Of a stretch of DNA of 64,000 nt, positions 49,468 through 60,015 are shown piece after piece. The notes under the pieces were generated by a model, which saw nothing but the letters and a program-made list of their open reading frames with translations, did not search any database and was not told the DNA's origin. Origin of the DNA: Amaurobius ferox (taxonomy: Eukaryota > Arthropoda > Arachnida > Araneae > Amaurobiidae); contig OX578145.1 in assembly GCA_951213105.1 (NCBI GenBank), positions 117,879,239 through 117,943,238 of the forward strand, given 5' to 3'. Both the position numbers and the translations under genes were made by a program. How positions within the stretch are numbered: position 1 is the first letter of the stretch; each line of letters starts with the position of its first letter.

Positions 49468-49682
49468 GGGAAGAAGTAGGAGAGATGAACCATGGAATCC
49501 CAAAGGTTTGTAATTTTCAAGTTCTTCCACCAAATTTTCATTTATGTATTATTAATTCATTTATGTATTTCATTTATGTATTATTCATGTTTTATTAATG
49601 AAATATGTATAATGTATGTCTTTCAACAGCCAAATTAGTCCCTAACTGTCCTAAACCTGAACGTCCAGTGCGGGAAGGCACA
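49468..49682 (+). repeat. 215-bp direct repeat, downstream copy
   Basis: Matches 47478-47692. Its first 38 bases are a headless exon D fragment without an acceptor, so they would be spliced out as intron. Its last 53 bases are the start of the intact exon E. Confidence 0.95.
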
Positions 49683-49742
49683 CGAAAAGAAGCTATTGAA
49701 TGTGGTCTGGCAGCTGCTGCAGCTAAACTAGCAACAATGCCT
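49630..49742 (+). CDS. KDM7/PHF2-PHF8-like histone demethylase, exon E (intact copy)
   Basis: Acceptor TTTCAACAG and a strong donor GTAAGT. It starts with two bases and ends in phase 0. The peptide [18 protein letters not shown] followed by [20 protein letters not shown] matches the block of form [25 protein letters not shown] recalled from vertebrate PHF2. That is the most diagnostic stretch in the window together with the final exon. It lies 2.1 kb from exon D because of the LTR insertion. Confidence 0.9.
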
Positions 49743-50226
49743 GTAAGTTTTCTCTTTGCAATGTGCTTTTTACTCTGTAATATGATTTATTTTGTATAAG
49801 GGCTTCTAAATATATTTAAATTTTTAACAATAGATATTGGCCAGTTTTATTAACAATTATCTAAAACTAACTCGTGTGTAGCTGTATTCTGGAGTTCTAC
49901 GTTAAGTAACCTCAGATATTGAAAAAGAAGCCAAAGATAACTTATTTACAACATGGGAAAATTCTGGAGCTTTACATTGCATACAGAAATGCCAATTTTT
50001 CCAAAATTATCAGTTTGCATCCATTTTCTTCTTCTAATGATTTCATATCAGAACAACAGACCTAATTTATTTTTATAGTGCAAGTAAAAATAAAGAAATA
50101 TTTTGCTAAAAAAATTATATTTCATTTAAATTATGCGATTGCACAATTCAGTATTGTCAATTCTTTTAAGCCATCTGTTTTATTTTGGCCAAGGTTTTTT
50201 TTTTTAATTCATATTTCCGAATGTGT

Positions 50227-52579
50227 TTAACCGTTTACCTGCCGAATTCAATTCAGATTAATTTTTACTATTTTTTTGTATTTCTCTTCCATTACCATCT
50301 AGTTAGATGAAATATATCTCTATTGTGAGGGAAAAAAATTTCTAGATACTTTTTTTTCTCGTGTTCCCAATTGGTGGAACATTGGCGGTATTAAAGGTCA
50401 TATCAGGTATTATTAAAAATACTTAGACTACTATTGTAAAAGCATTTATGGTGAACGAATCAACGTAGCTTTGAGATAAAATGAATCTAGATTTTAATAC
50501 AATGGCCATAAACAAATTTTTAGAGACAATATAAATTTTTTTAGCAATGAATTAAAAATTTAATTAGAAATGTTATCATGAAACAACTTTTTACTATCTA
50601 CTAAATTTCAAAATATTTTTCACAAAACTGCACATTGAAAACAACAAATGATTGTTCTAATAATATAAAACACTTACATATATCGAATTATTGAAGTCCG
50701 TGGTACTTCGGAAAACAGTTCATGTGCATTTTCTTCAAACACTCTGCACTCCAACCTGGCATTTTTTTTACACACTGCACACCTATCTTGATCAGACTGA
50801 GCTAAGTAATGGGCGTCTGCCTTTCGCTGAGATAAAGACACATGAACTCGAGGACCTGGCCTATTGTCAACTCTTCCACCACCATTTTTTACAACGTAGT
50901 CGAGGCCGGTAGCTTGAGAGTAACTTATCAAAATATCTACACCCTCCATTCCACTATTGTACTGCCTGACAATATTCGGTTGGGATATGTCTACTTTCTT
51001 GCCATGTTTGCGCGAATATCGTTTTGCACTTCCTATTGGTTCATGTGTTTCGTGGTTTGATGCCAATGTGACAAGTGAATTGTCCAACCACCTACAAACG
51101 TAAATGTCTCTATCACATTCATGCTCAAAACTTCCTCGTTTTTCTTTTTTCAATTCTTTTGCAGACGTCAATGGGCATCCTCCTACTCTTCCTTCATGTA
51201 CTGTACCTGTTGCTTTAAAATGTTTCTCAGTCAGTTGTTTCAAGAGGTTGTAAGAGATGAAAAAGTTATCAAAATAAACCTCAACCTGACGAGGTTTTGG
51301 CACAATAGATAACAGATCTTTTACGACTCTTGAACTTAAAGGTTCATTATCATTATTTGACTCTGGCTTCTTGCCTGCATAAATGTCACTCGCATAAGGA
51401 AACCCATTGCTTGAGCATAACATCCACACTTTGTATCCGAAACGGATAGGTTCACCTCTGATGAACATTTTGCACGAATGGTGCTCATAATAGGGCACCA
51501 TACTCTCGTCAATACTCAAAACATCATGAAAAATTCCAAACTGCTGGAAATTTTTATTTACCTCTTGATAAATTGACGAAATCTTACAAAGTTTATCATT
51601 TTTTTCAGTTTAGAGTTGTCCATAAGGTGAAAATATTTTTTCAGTTCCCTGAATCTAGGTCGAGACATGACAGTTGGTACAATTGGTACAGTTACATCTT
51701 CTACCGAACTCCAATACATATCTTCACAAGGAACTGTATTGTACCCACTTAGAGCAAACCAAAAAACTGGGAAATATCTTCCCAAGATACTGCAATGTTT
51801 GCTCCCTTTTGACAAGCATAAATAGAAGTCATTTTAGCTAAATGTTCTAAGTATTTTTGAGGTAAGAATTTAAAAAATATATCAATTGGTTCTGCAGCAT
51901 TTAACTCTGGATATGTATTGGCTAATTTTTGTATTTCTTCGCTTGGAATTTTGTATTTAAATTTATTTTGTTCACTCCATACCTTATGTAACTGTTCTAA
52001 AAAAAAATTTCCGTCATTTTTCGTATCAAAAGAAAAACAAAACCTTATTATACGCTAAAGCACTCTGACGATCTATCCGAAGCCCAATTTAAAACTAAAG
52101 TGACCTTGAGTTCACAAAACAGACTAGGAAACCCTATTTCGGCAACAACCTTTCGGGAAATTCCCTGCAAGTGGGGATTTCCCGAGAATCTGTATATGCA
52201 ACCCGCCAATGCTCCCAATTGGGAACATGCCTATCTAGCTTGAACATACACTTTCACTAATTTATTTATTTCCACTAAACATCCATAAACCTAATCTCTA
52301 GAAAGTAATTAAGTAGCTATCAAGTAATTATCTTGAATTTTTAATTTCTGTGGTTTCCACATAAAAATATTTAAAACAAAGTGGAAGTACCGAAAACTGT
52401 CTATTTTCAATAAATAATAAAAAATAATACACTATGTTTTTTTTCTGCAACAAATTATTTTAAAAATCCATTCCACTCAAACAGTGATTGAAATAAATGA
52501 GTTATTGCGTAAAAATCGAAAAATAATTAATTTATTTAAAAACGGTCCCAATTGGGATCATTAGCGGGTAAACGGTTAA
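50227..52579 (-). mobile_element. piggyBac-type DNA transposon
   Basis: TTAA at both edges (50227-50230, 52576-52579) and inverted ends CCGTTTACCTGC / GCGGGTAAACGG. It encodes a broken piggyBac transposase on the minus strand. Subterminal TCCCAATTGGGA-like palindromes occur at 50363-50374 (partial), 52213-52224 and 52546-52557. It lies in intron E-F of the demethylase gene. Confidence 0.9.
50674..52030 (-). pseudogene. piggyBac transposase, frame-broken
   Basis: An N-terminal part in one frame (about 52030-51790) ends in SIYACQKGANIAVSW. A frame change near 51800 leads to a second block (51815-51558) with MYWSSVEDVTVP and MSRPRFRELKKYFHL, then a third frame (51519-50674) with the catalytic core. 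Acidic residues are visible in SIDESMVPYY, VYFDNFFISYN and NSGMEGVDI, matching the three Asp blocks of piggyBac transposases. The end has RCAVCKKNARLECRVF, a Cys-rich tail. The domain order is complete, but two frame breaks make it inactive. Confidence 0.85.
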
Positions 52580-52864
52580 AAGGTTATTGTAATGGGATAA
52601 AAAAAATGATGCAGAATTAACTTTTGGTATATTCGTTTATAAACAGGACCAGGATGTTTTATTTTTAGATATGCCTGTGCATATAGTTTTCTTTAGTAAG
52701 AATATAGATTCTTATACTTTTTTTTTTATAAAAAAATTTAATTTAAATTTTTTTTTAAAAATAATTTTAATATATAAATGCCTTTAGGATTTGCATTCAT
52801 TTTAAATCAGGAGTAACAGTAGTCATATCTGCTAGTTATATAAAGCTCTGATTCTTTTCACAAT

Positions 52865-54010
52865 CCTTTCAGGTAGGTTGAACAGTCTGGGTAGGGGGTG
52901 GAAATGAATTAATGCATAAGGGCCAAAATAGCCCAGCGGGGATCACATATGGGAGACTCAGCTTTGATTCGTGATGATGCCCAAAACCATCTGTATCTAT
53001 GCGGAGTATTGACACATTAAATCTGCTTGTCCTTCCGAGAGGTTGGTGGTAGGGGAAGGAGGGTACGGTCCCTGTGGATGCCTCCCCCACTGGGTTCCGG
53101 TCTAAATTGGGTGGCACTTCCCGACCGTCCAAACAGTTACCTTACACCTTTCTGGTAGGTCGGACGGTCTGGGTTTCAACAACAACAACATTAAATCTGC
53201 TTGCTTGCACAACTGCTTGCACAACTTGATACCATAAACCCCCTGGGTTGGTCGTGTGGTCTGGGCCTTCAACATTAAATCTGCTGTTCCTGGGTTGCCC
53301 CTTGTCGTGCTGTTTGCTTTTTTGTTTGTCTCGTTTTTTTTTTCTGTTGTTTTGTATGTCTCGTTGTTTTGCTGTTTATGTTTTTGTGTTTTTTGTATCT
53401 TTGCTTGTCTTGTTGTAACTTCTTGTGTTGTGATTCAATTTTAATTTGTGTTGTAATTACTTGAATCTATAATAAAGTTCCTGGCCACACACTTAGCTAC
53501 AGTAAACCTTCGGGTCTGTCGTGTGGTCTGGGTTTCCAACATCCAACATTAAATCTGTAGGGCGCGGTAGCCCATTGGTTAGCGCACTGGAGTTGCACTC
53601 GGTAGGCCCGGGTTCGATTCCAGCCCTTGCCAAAACTGCCGTCGTGTTCATGCGGAGTACGATCACGTTAAACATGTGGGTCCATAAGTCCTTCCGAGAG
53701 GTTGGTGGTAGGGGAAGGAGGGTACGGTCCCTGTGGATGCCTCCCCCACTGGGTTCCGGTCTAAATTGGGTGGCACTTCCCGGCCGTCCAAACAGTTACC
53801 TTACACCTTTCTGGTAGGTCGGACGGTCTGGGTCTCAACAACAACAACATTAAATCTGTAGTTCAATCCATTCGAGAGGTTAGAGTAAGGATAGTATAGT
53901 CCTTGTGGTTCCCCCCCATTGGGTTCCTGTTTAAAGTGGATGGCACTACCTCTGCCACCCAAACAGTTACCACACACCTTTAGGTGGTTTGAACGATCTG
54001 GGTAGAGAAT
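52865..54010 (+). mobile_element. SINE cluster (one full copy plus fragments)
   Basis: The full SINE is 53561-53844: head with A-box-like TAGCCCATTGGTTAGCG and B-box-like GGTTCGATTCC, body, and a (CAA)n tail. It is flanked by a 17-bp duplication CAACATTAAATCTGTAG (53544-53560, 53845-53861). Fragments of the same family lie at 52865-53190 (degenerate head, good 3' half), 53190-53290 (tail modules) and 53870-54010 (degenerate 3' half). Frames here are non-functional. Confidence 0.85.
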
Positions 54011-54400
54011 GAACTATGTAGGTTCAATAGAAGATTTAAGACTGCAATTGGTCATCTTATGAAACATTCATGCCTTAATAGACATTTCCATTTGATGAGA
54101 ATCAGAGACAACCCCATCTCTAGGTACTGCCAAAAATCCCAGCTCATATTATGTGTGAATATGAATTAATCCTTGGCTGCACTAAAGCTTGAGTATTGGG
54201 TAATCTATGACTGATTTTTTTTAAGGTCTTTTCCTACCCTTCTCCTGAGAAACTAAGGTTGGGGGTTGTACAATATACCTCTGATTGTGGTGCTTAGTTC
54301 TTGGGTAACACTCCCACATTTCTCTTCTAGTATATGATATATGTCTGATACAAAAATAATTCACATTAATATGTGTTTCAATTAGTTGTTTTTATTTCAG

Positions 54401-54527
54401 CCCCAAAAAAGACAGTATATGAAAAAGAAGCCAATTATGAAAAACAAAATTCTTCCTTCCGAACAGCAAGCTGGTCCATCAAATTCACTTTGGAACAACA
54501 AGCGACTTCCACCAGAACCACCCAAAG
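54401..54527 (+). CDS. KDM7/PHF2-PHF8-like histone demethylase, exon F (internal)
   Basis: Acceptor GTTTTTATTTCAG and donor GTAACT. Starts in phase 0 and leaves one base. The peptide begins PQKRQYMKKKPIMKNKILPS, a Lys-rich stretch like the nuclear-localisation-type basic region after the A-rich block of PHF2, then SEQQAGPSNSLWNNKRLPPE. Reading on past 54527 hits intron. The basic part is likely to act in nuclear import or DNA contact; that is inference. Confidence 0.8.
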
Positions 54528-55239
54528 GTAACTCATGTTTCCTTATTTGTATTATAAAGTTTAGAGTTGTACCAATATTATTAATCAACTCTTCGGAGCA
54601 GAATAATTTATTTTAATTATTATTTATTAAGCATATAATGATATAAAGTAGTTTTACTATTACTTTCCTTATATACATAGTATAATGTTTAAGGAAAGTA
54701 TTGTGACAGGGTTGAAAATTCGAATTTAGAGTTTTCGACTACAGAGCATATTTCAAGCATCCCTCAACATGAATCAAGCAATTTTGAGGTGATGTCTGTG
54801 GGTGTCAATGAGTCTATGGAGACGATATCTCATGAACAAGTAAAGTGATTCGGACAAAATTTAGTAAAAAAACTTGCAATCAGTGAATACTGGAATCCTA
54901 TTGTTTTTAACCGCAATCAAATGTTCAGAACATACAAATTTTGAAGTGAAATTTTGAAAAAATCAAACTTTCAATAAAGTTATGTAAATAATTATTTCTT
55001 ATGTAATCTTTCATTAGAAAACGATTGACACCAACTTTAGAATGCTAGTATAAACCGTTCTCAAGATATTGCACATTTTTCACATAAATTTATCAGAAAA
55101 TCATGTAGAATTTTAAAAAAGTATTGACTATTGTGAAATATGTTCATTTTTCATATGTAATATTATGTGGTAAATTTGTTGTCATTCTCGTGGATCTATC
55201 TCATTCCATTCACGAGAGAAGATACATTGGATAATAGTT

Positions 55240-55870
55240 TTGTATTTGGTCGCCATTAGTCGTTTATCTGCAGTATGAATAACCTATTTCTTAGTCTATA
55301 ATGCTTGGTGAAATTTTGGCGACAAATTTGGCAAAATATTGTCATCTTATCGACTTTTTTTAAATCTTGCTAAATGAAAGAAAATGAGGACTAATTGATG
55401 AATATTCAGTATCTTGAAAAGAGTATAAGAATATCCTATTTCTCCACCTGTAACTCTTGGAAAAATTCTGGTGACGAATTTTGGCTGCATATTGCCAACT
55501 TGGCGACTTTTTTAAATGCTACCAAATTAATAAAAATTATGCTAAATCAATGAAAATGGTAACTAATTGATGAAAATTTAATATCTTGGAAAGAATATAA
55601 GAATAACCCATTTCTTCATCAGTCTGTAATGCTTGACAAAAAAATTTGGCAAGATGTCACTAGCTTGGCGACTTTTTTAAATCTTGCCAAATTGATAAAA
55701 ATTATACTAAATGGGAGACAATGTTTTTAATTCCATCATATAATAGCTATAAATTCTACTACATAAGAAACTTTCTTTTCTCCATTAGTTTGTAACACAC
55801 AACGATACATTTGGTGAACTTGGTGAATAATCCAGCAAAATATCACCAACTTGGCGATATTTAGCCCCAG
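55240..55870. repeat. Diverged tandem repeats, unit about 150-180 bases
   Basis: Blocks of form GGCGACTTTTTTAAAT-CTTGCCAAATTGATAAAAATTAT, then CTAATTGATGAA, then TATAAGAAT-CC-ATTTCT, then a GTAATGCTTG-like segment recur three to four times. Homology decays to the right. No coding sense or element ends were found. Confidence 0.6.
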
Positions 55871-56297
55871 ATTGACGAAAACATCATCAAAATTGCAAAA
55901 ATGACATCTAATTGATGAATTTATTAATTAATTATTTTCATATATGGACTACATTGCTTATTGAAGATGCTATCAATATTGATAAATATTAATCTAGAGT
56001 TGCGTGAAATATAAGTTAATTGGGTACGAAATAGTTTCATATGTTGTCGTCTGAAAAAGAACCTAATGTACACTTCGACATTACAAACACTGGTGCTGTA
56101 GATCTATTCATCATTTTTTCACTGTGAAAGAAGTAAATTCATTGTATAAGGAAAGTCGTGTGCAACCCACATCAGATTTTTTTTATTTATGTCCACAGCA
56201 TTGATTATTAGTAATAAATAATTAAAGCCTGCCATTTTAGATATCGATAAACAAAAATCGTCAAATAATCAATTAGGATTGATATCAAATAATCAAT

Positions 56298-56403
56298 TAG
56301 ATTGTGACCCCTTGTTCCCGGTTATAGCCAGCTATTACTCCTAAGGAAACACTCCCGGAGCCGTTACGTGCCTGTGGCCATATTTCCCTGGAACATCAAA
56401 GCT
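56298..56403. repeat. Direct repeat about 105 bp, left copy
   Basis: GATTGTGACCCCTTGTTCCC and about 85 further bases recur at 56822-56926 with only a few changes. Could be a remnant of LTR or satellite-like DNA. Confidence 0.85.
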
Positions 56404-56712
56404 CTTCTGATGTGTAGGGATCAAATTACTCATAGTACTGTTGAAAGATATTGTTACTTATAGTAATTTATACGAATAAAAGTCAGAGCAAGAAACTTCA
56501 AATTTGAAAAAAATTAGTCTGGCTTAAATTTTATAGTTGCACTTGAATTACTAGTAAGTTTTAGATTCAATTTTGACTTCTTGATATTCCGAGTTGCATT
56601 AATCTCTAATGCTTTAAAAATTTCACTGAAGAAGAAACGGATGTTATGATAAGATTTTAATGTAGCAGTATCTACAATGACAATTCAGTAATCTGTCAGA
56701 TTTCATTCTAAA

Positions 56713-56719
<7 letters not shown>

Positions 56720-56743
<24 letters not shown>
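56720..56743. repeat. (CT)n microsatellite
   Basis: A run of CTCTCT of about 24 bases followed by TA repeats. Confidence 0.95.
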
Positions 56744-56751
<8 letters not shown>

Positions 56752-56821
56752 TATATATAAGATCATAAAAGAACGATATGTGAAATAAGTGCCAACAGGG
56801 AAATAAAATGTGGCCAAGGGG

Positions 56822-56926
56822 GATTGTGACCCCTTGTTCCCGGTTATAGCCAGCTATTTCTCCTAAAGAAACACTCCCGGAGCCGTTACGTGCCTGTGGC
56901 CATATTTCCCTGGAACATCAAAGCAA
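56822..56926. repeat. Direct repeat about 105 bp, right copy
   Basis: Matches 56298-56403; the spacing is about 524 bases, start to start. Confidence 0.85.
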
Positions 56927-57107
56927 AAGATGTATACCAGAAGTGAAAGCATGGACCGAGTGAAGAGAAAATTGGATAGATACAGGTTGAATCAAAAAGT
57001 TAAAACCAAATGACAGAACATTCTACTTTCTACAATTCTACTACTCGGTTATAGCCTGATCAGAATGGATGAGCGAGGGAACCCGTAGCGACATATCCAG
57101 TTCCGAG

Positions 57108-57608
57108 TTAGAACTTCACTAATAGTTGTAGACTCTTGGTCATGGATTGTGTTATTTTCTGGCCACTTTGTGAAGTAGTGTCCATTACAACTAGAATGGA
57201 TTTGTTATGGTCCAAAGTTCGTGGTAATGGCCCCAAAACGTCGAGTGCAATTCTCTCGAAAGGAGCTCCAACATTATAACACTGAAGACGCCCATGTGTT
57301 TTCTTCCTTGGTCCCTTCCAAGTGCCGCATTCTTTGTACCATTGCTCAACATTGGATCTCACCAAATTGCACCAAAAGAAACATCCACGGACTTTGTTCA
57401 GCATCTTGCTGATTCCAAAATGTCCTCCAGTGGGTCTGTAATGTGTCTCTTTCATTTTATCTTTTGTCGCTTCTTGTTCGACTTTCATTTGGCCTTGTAC
57501 AGCTTTCATAGCCTCTTTGATCTCATCTTTCATCATGTCTCGTCCGGCATTCATAAATTCCGGACATTCCATCATAAATTCCATCATTTTTCTAGTTGGG
57601 GGAGCCAT
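57108..57608 (-). pseudogene. gypsy-type retrotransposon remnant: gag start joined to integrase
   Basis: The frame starts MAPPTRKMMEFMMECPEFMN with an acidic, coiled Met/Lys/Glu-rich lead, like a gag N-terminus. It then passes into THYRPTGGHFGISKMLNKVRG and a His2-Cys2 zinc-like block (C..C spacing around WYKECGTWKG), then FERIALDVLGPLP, the first catalytic Asp region of a Ty3/gypsy integrase. The central gag, protease and RT are missing, so an internal deletion has joined distant parts. Just upstream is TGGTGTCAGAAGTGGGA, a typical primer-binding-site form. Confidence 0.75.
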
Positions 57609-57654
57609 AGCTGCTTGTTGTCAAGTTTCCAGAAATCCCACTTCTGACACCAGG

Positions 57655-58085
57655 TTGTTACGAATGTTTTCTCTAGAATTACGAGTGTACATGCAGGATA
57701 CAAAAACGAGTCCAAATTTCTGGATAACTGACATTTATTCACAAGCACAAAGTAAACAGGAACAATATACAATCAAACAACACTTAAATGCTCTACTAAT
57801 TTCACAAAATAATTGATTATTATTCACAGAATGTTGATGAAAGTAATTTCATAAAACAGCTATTATTTTCAAAACATTGACAAGAATCACAGTCCAATGT
57901 CGCTCATGTCACATCAACTCATCAACTCCACTGCAACGGAGGAGTGAGTCCTTTTATAGCCTCTGTAAAAACTTCTGGAAATATCTATATCTCGAAGAAT
58001 AATCATTATTTCGAAGTTTCTATAACATTCTAGAAGTCGCCAAATTGGCAATAAATCACCAAATCTGGCAACCCTAGACTTACTT
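57655..58085 (-). repeat. LTR of the gag-integrase remnant (approximate edges)
   Basis: On the + strand it starts TGTTACGAATG, three bases beyond the putative primer-binding site; the outer edge is uncertain, between about 58050 and 58090. On the minus strand a TATAAAAG box lies at about 57955-57962. A 6-bp-TSD element is inserted just past the outer edge (58096). No second LTR was found. Confidence 0.5.
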
Positions 58086-58095
58086 CATGCTGATG

Positions 58096-59007
58096 CATAG
58101 CTGTCAACTCTCCCGGTTTTTCACTATATCTCCCGGTCTCCCGGGTAAGTCGCCCAATCTCCCGGTTTTCACTCAACTGCCCTTATTTTCCCCCTTTCTT
58201 GGTAGAAATCACTCGAATGCAAATCGTGACTTTCAGTTGTTTTCCGCGGCGCAGTTTTCTACTACCGCGGTGTAGGAATGGATTGCGATTGATGTTTGTA
58301 TTTTTATATTTGTATCTACAGGTTACAAAAGTAAAAAAATCGGAAATAGATCACAAATTTTCCGAAAATATTACGAAATGAGAAACGAAGTCACAAATTT
58401 TGAAATCGAAGTTTTTCCGTTTTTTTTTTTTTTCATCTAAAAATGCATTTCTCAGCTATCGTGTAATCGGCACTCGCAAACGGCAATTATTCCCACAGCG
58501 TCACAAGAGAGATGACCAATGATTATTTAATTAACGTGGGAAAAACGCATTTGCATCGACTAAATTTTATTAAATTATTTTGTTTTATATACAAAACTAT
58601 TGTTCAAACATATTATTAATGAAATGAAACTATTTTTTTCAGCAGTAGTGCTTAAAACGACGTTTGTGCGCGATCCTCCTTATATTTCGTTTTATTATGA
58701 AACTATTTTTCCACTTTTACAATCTGTCAGCATCATCAAATTTTTTTATAATTATTTCGTATTTTATACAGAAAAACTATTGTTCAAATGTATTATTAAT
58801 GAAATGAAAGGCTATTTTGCAGCAGTATCACGAAAAAGGGCATTTATGCGCGATCCTCTTTATATTTCGTTTAATTGTGAAAATAATTTCCACTTTTGCA
58901 ATCTGTCTGCATCATCTAAAGTTCGGCTTATCAAAATCTCCCGTTTTTTTTTCATATTTTCGCACAAAAATCTCCCGGTTTTTCATATTTGGAGGTTGGC
59001 AGCTATG
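58096..59007 (+). mobile_element. MITE with CATAGCTGTCAAC ends and 6-bp TSD (short relative of 16669-20554)
   Basis: Ends CATAGCTGTCAAC and GTTGGCAGCTATG, flanked by CTGATG (58090-58095, 59008-59013). It contains CTCCCGGT motifs near both ends, a T run near 58420 and about two units of the same tandem repeat as at 17340-18115. No intact reading frame was recognised. Confidence 0.9.
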
Positions 59008-59094
59008 CTGATGTCATGGACTATGTTTTCTTCACCTGCCCTTCGAGATTGATGAAAGATTAAGTGCCAAAGAGGGAATATTGCACATTCACAA

Positions 59095-59096
59095 CA

Positions 59097-59154
<58 letters not shown>
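59095..59154. repeat. (TA)n microsatellite, palindromic
   Basis: ATATAT runs on both sides of ATTGTTGTTAT form an extended self-complementary block. Confidence 0.9.
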
Positions 59155-59155
<1 letters not shown>

Positions 59156-59268
59156 CCTTCTGAGACTACAAGCAAAATAGAAATTTCTTCTATCACTAGC
59201 TTTCTTAAAAATTGTCTTACTTTTGTTGTAATGTTGTAATTTACTGTTCTTTTATAGTGTATCTAGAC

Positions 59269-59952
59269 CAGTATTTCCCAACTTTTTTATATCTCCACTT
59301 TTCCAATTACATACAAGTTATGGACCACTAGCTTGTATGTAATATTGCAATGACTAATAACAATGATTGATAAACACCTAATTGTTTTTATTCAATAACC
59401 ATATTCGAAAATATATCTCCATCTTCTCAATTGCATATAAGTTGCAGACCGCCAGCTTGTATATAATATTGCCATGCCATAAACACTTAATTGTTTTTAT
59501 TCAATAAATTAATACGCCTATATTCAATAACACAATTACATATAAATTGTGGACCACCAGCTGGTACGTAATGTTGCAATACTATTTTCAATAACACACA
59601 TCAAATAACAAAGAAACTGTAGTGTAATACTAATGAAAAATAAATTACGCATACAATTTATTGCAAACAATTACAATTTAGACAAGCTTTATGAGTGTAA
59701 AATGTTTCCATTACATCTAGATTTTTTTCTTACATTACTAGATTCTGTATGTTAAAAAAAGGTTAGTATGACTACCAACAAAATCTTGTTGTTGTTGAAA
59801 CCCAGACCGTCCGACCTACCAGAAAGGTGTAAGGTAACTGTTTGGACGGTCGGCAACAAAATCTTGTGTTAGAATTCAAATTAATGGAGCAGTTTTGCCG
59901 GTGAAGATGCATAACACCTGATAATGTGCAGACCACAAATTGGGAACCACTG
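59269..59952. mobile_element. hAT-like MITE with a SINE insertion
   Basis: Ends CAGTATTTCCCAAC and TTGGGAACCACTG. The flanking 8-mers ATCTAGAC and GCCTAGAA share only 5 of 8 bases, so it is old. It has internal repeats of an AAGTTATGGACCACTAGCTTG type at about 59307, 59435 and 59526. Confidence 0.7.
59790..59853 (-). mobile_element. 5'-truncated SINE (64 bp) with 14-bp TSD
   Basis: The tail fragment (TTACCTTACACCTTTCTGG and (CAA)n on the minus strand) is flanked by CAACAAAATCTTGT at 59776-59789 and 59854-59867. It is nested in the hAT-like MITE. Its perfect TSD suggests a fairly recent event. Confidence 0.85.
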
Positions 59953-60015
59953 GCCTAGAACAATATAGTGGGGTAAAAGAAATAGCTATATATGTATTCA
60001 TTTTTTTCTTTTTAG

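Noticed and set aside
57294..57647. 117-codon + strand frame
   Set aside because: It is the antisense shadow of the gag-integrase remnant.
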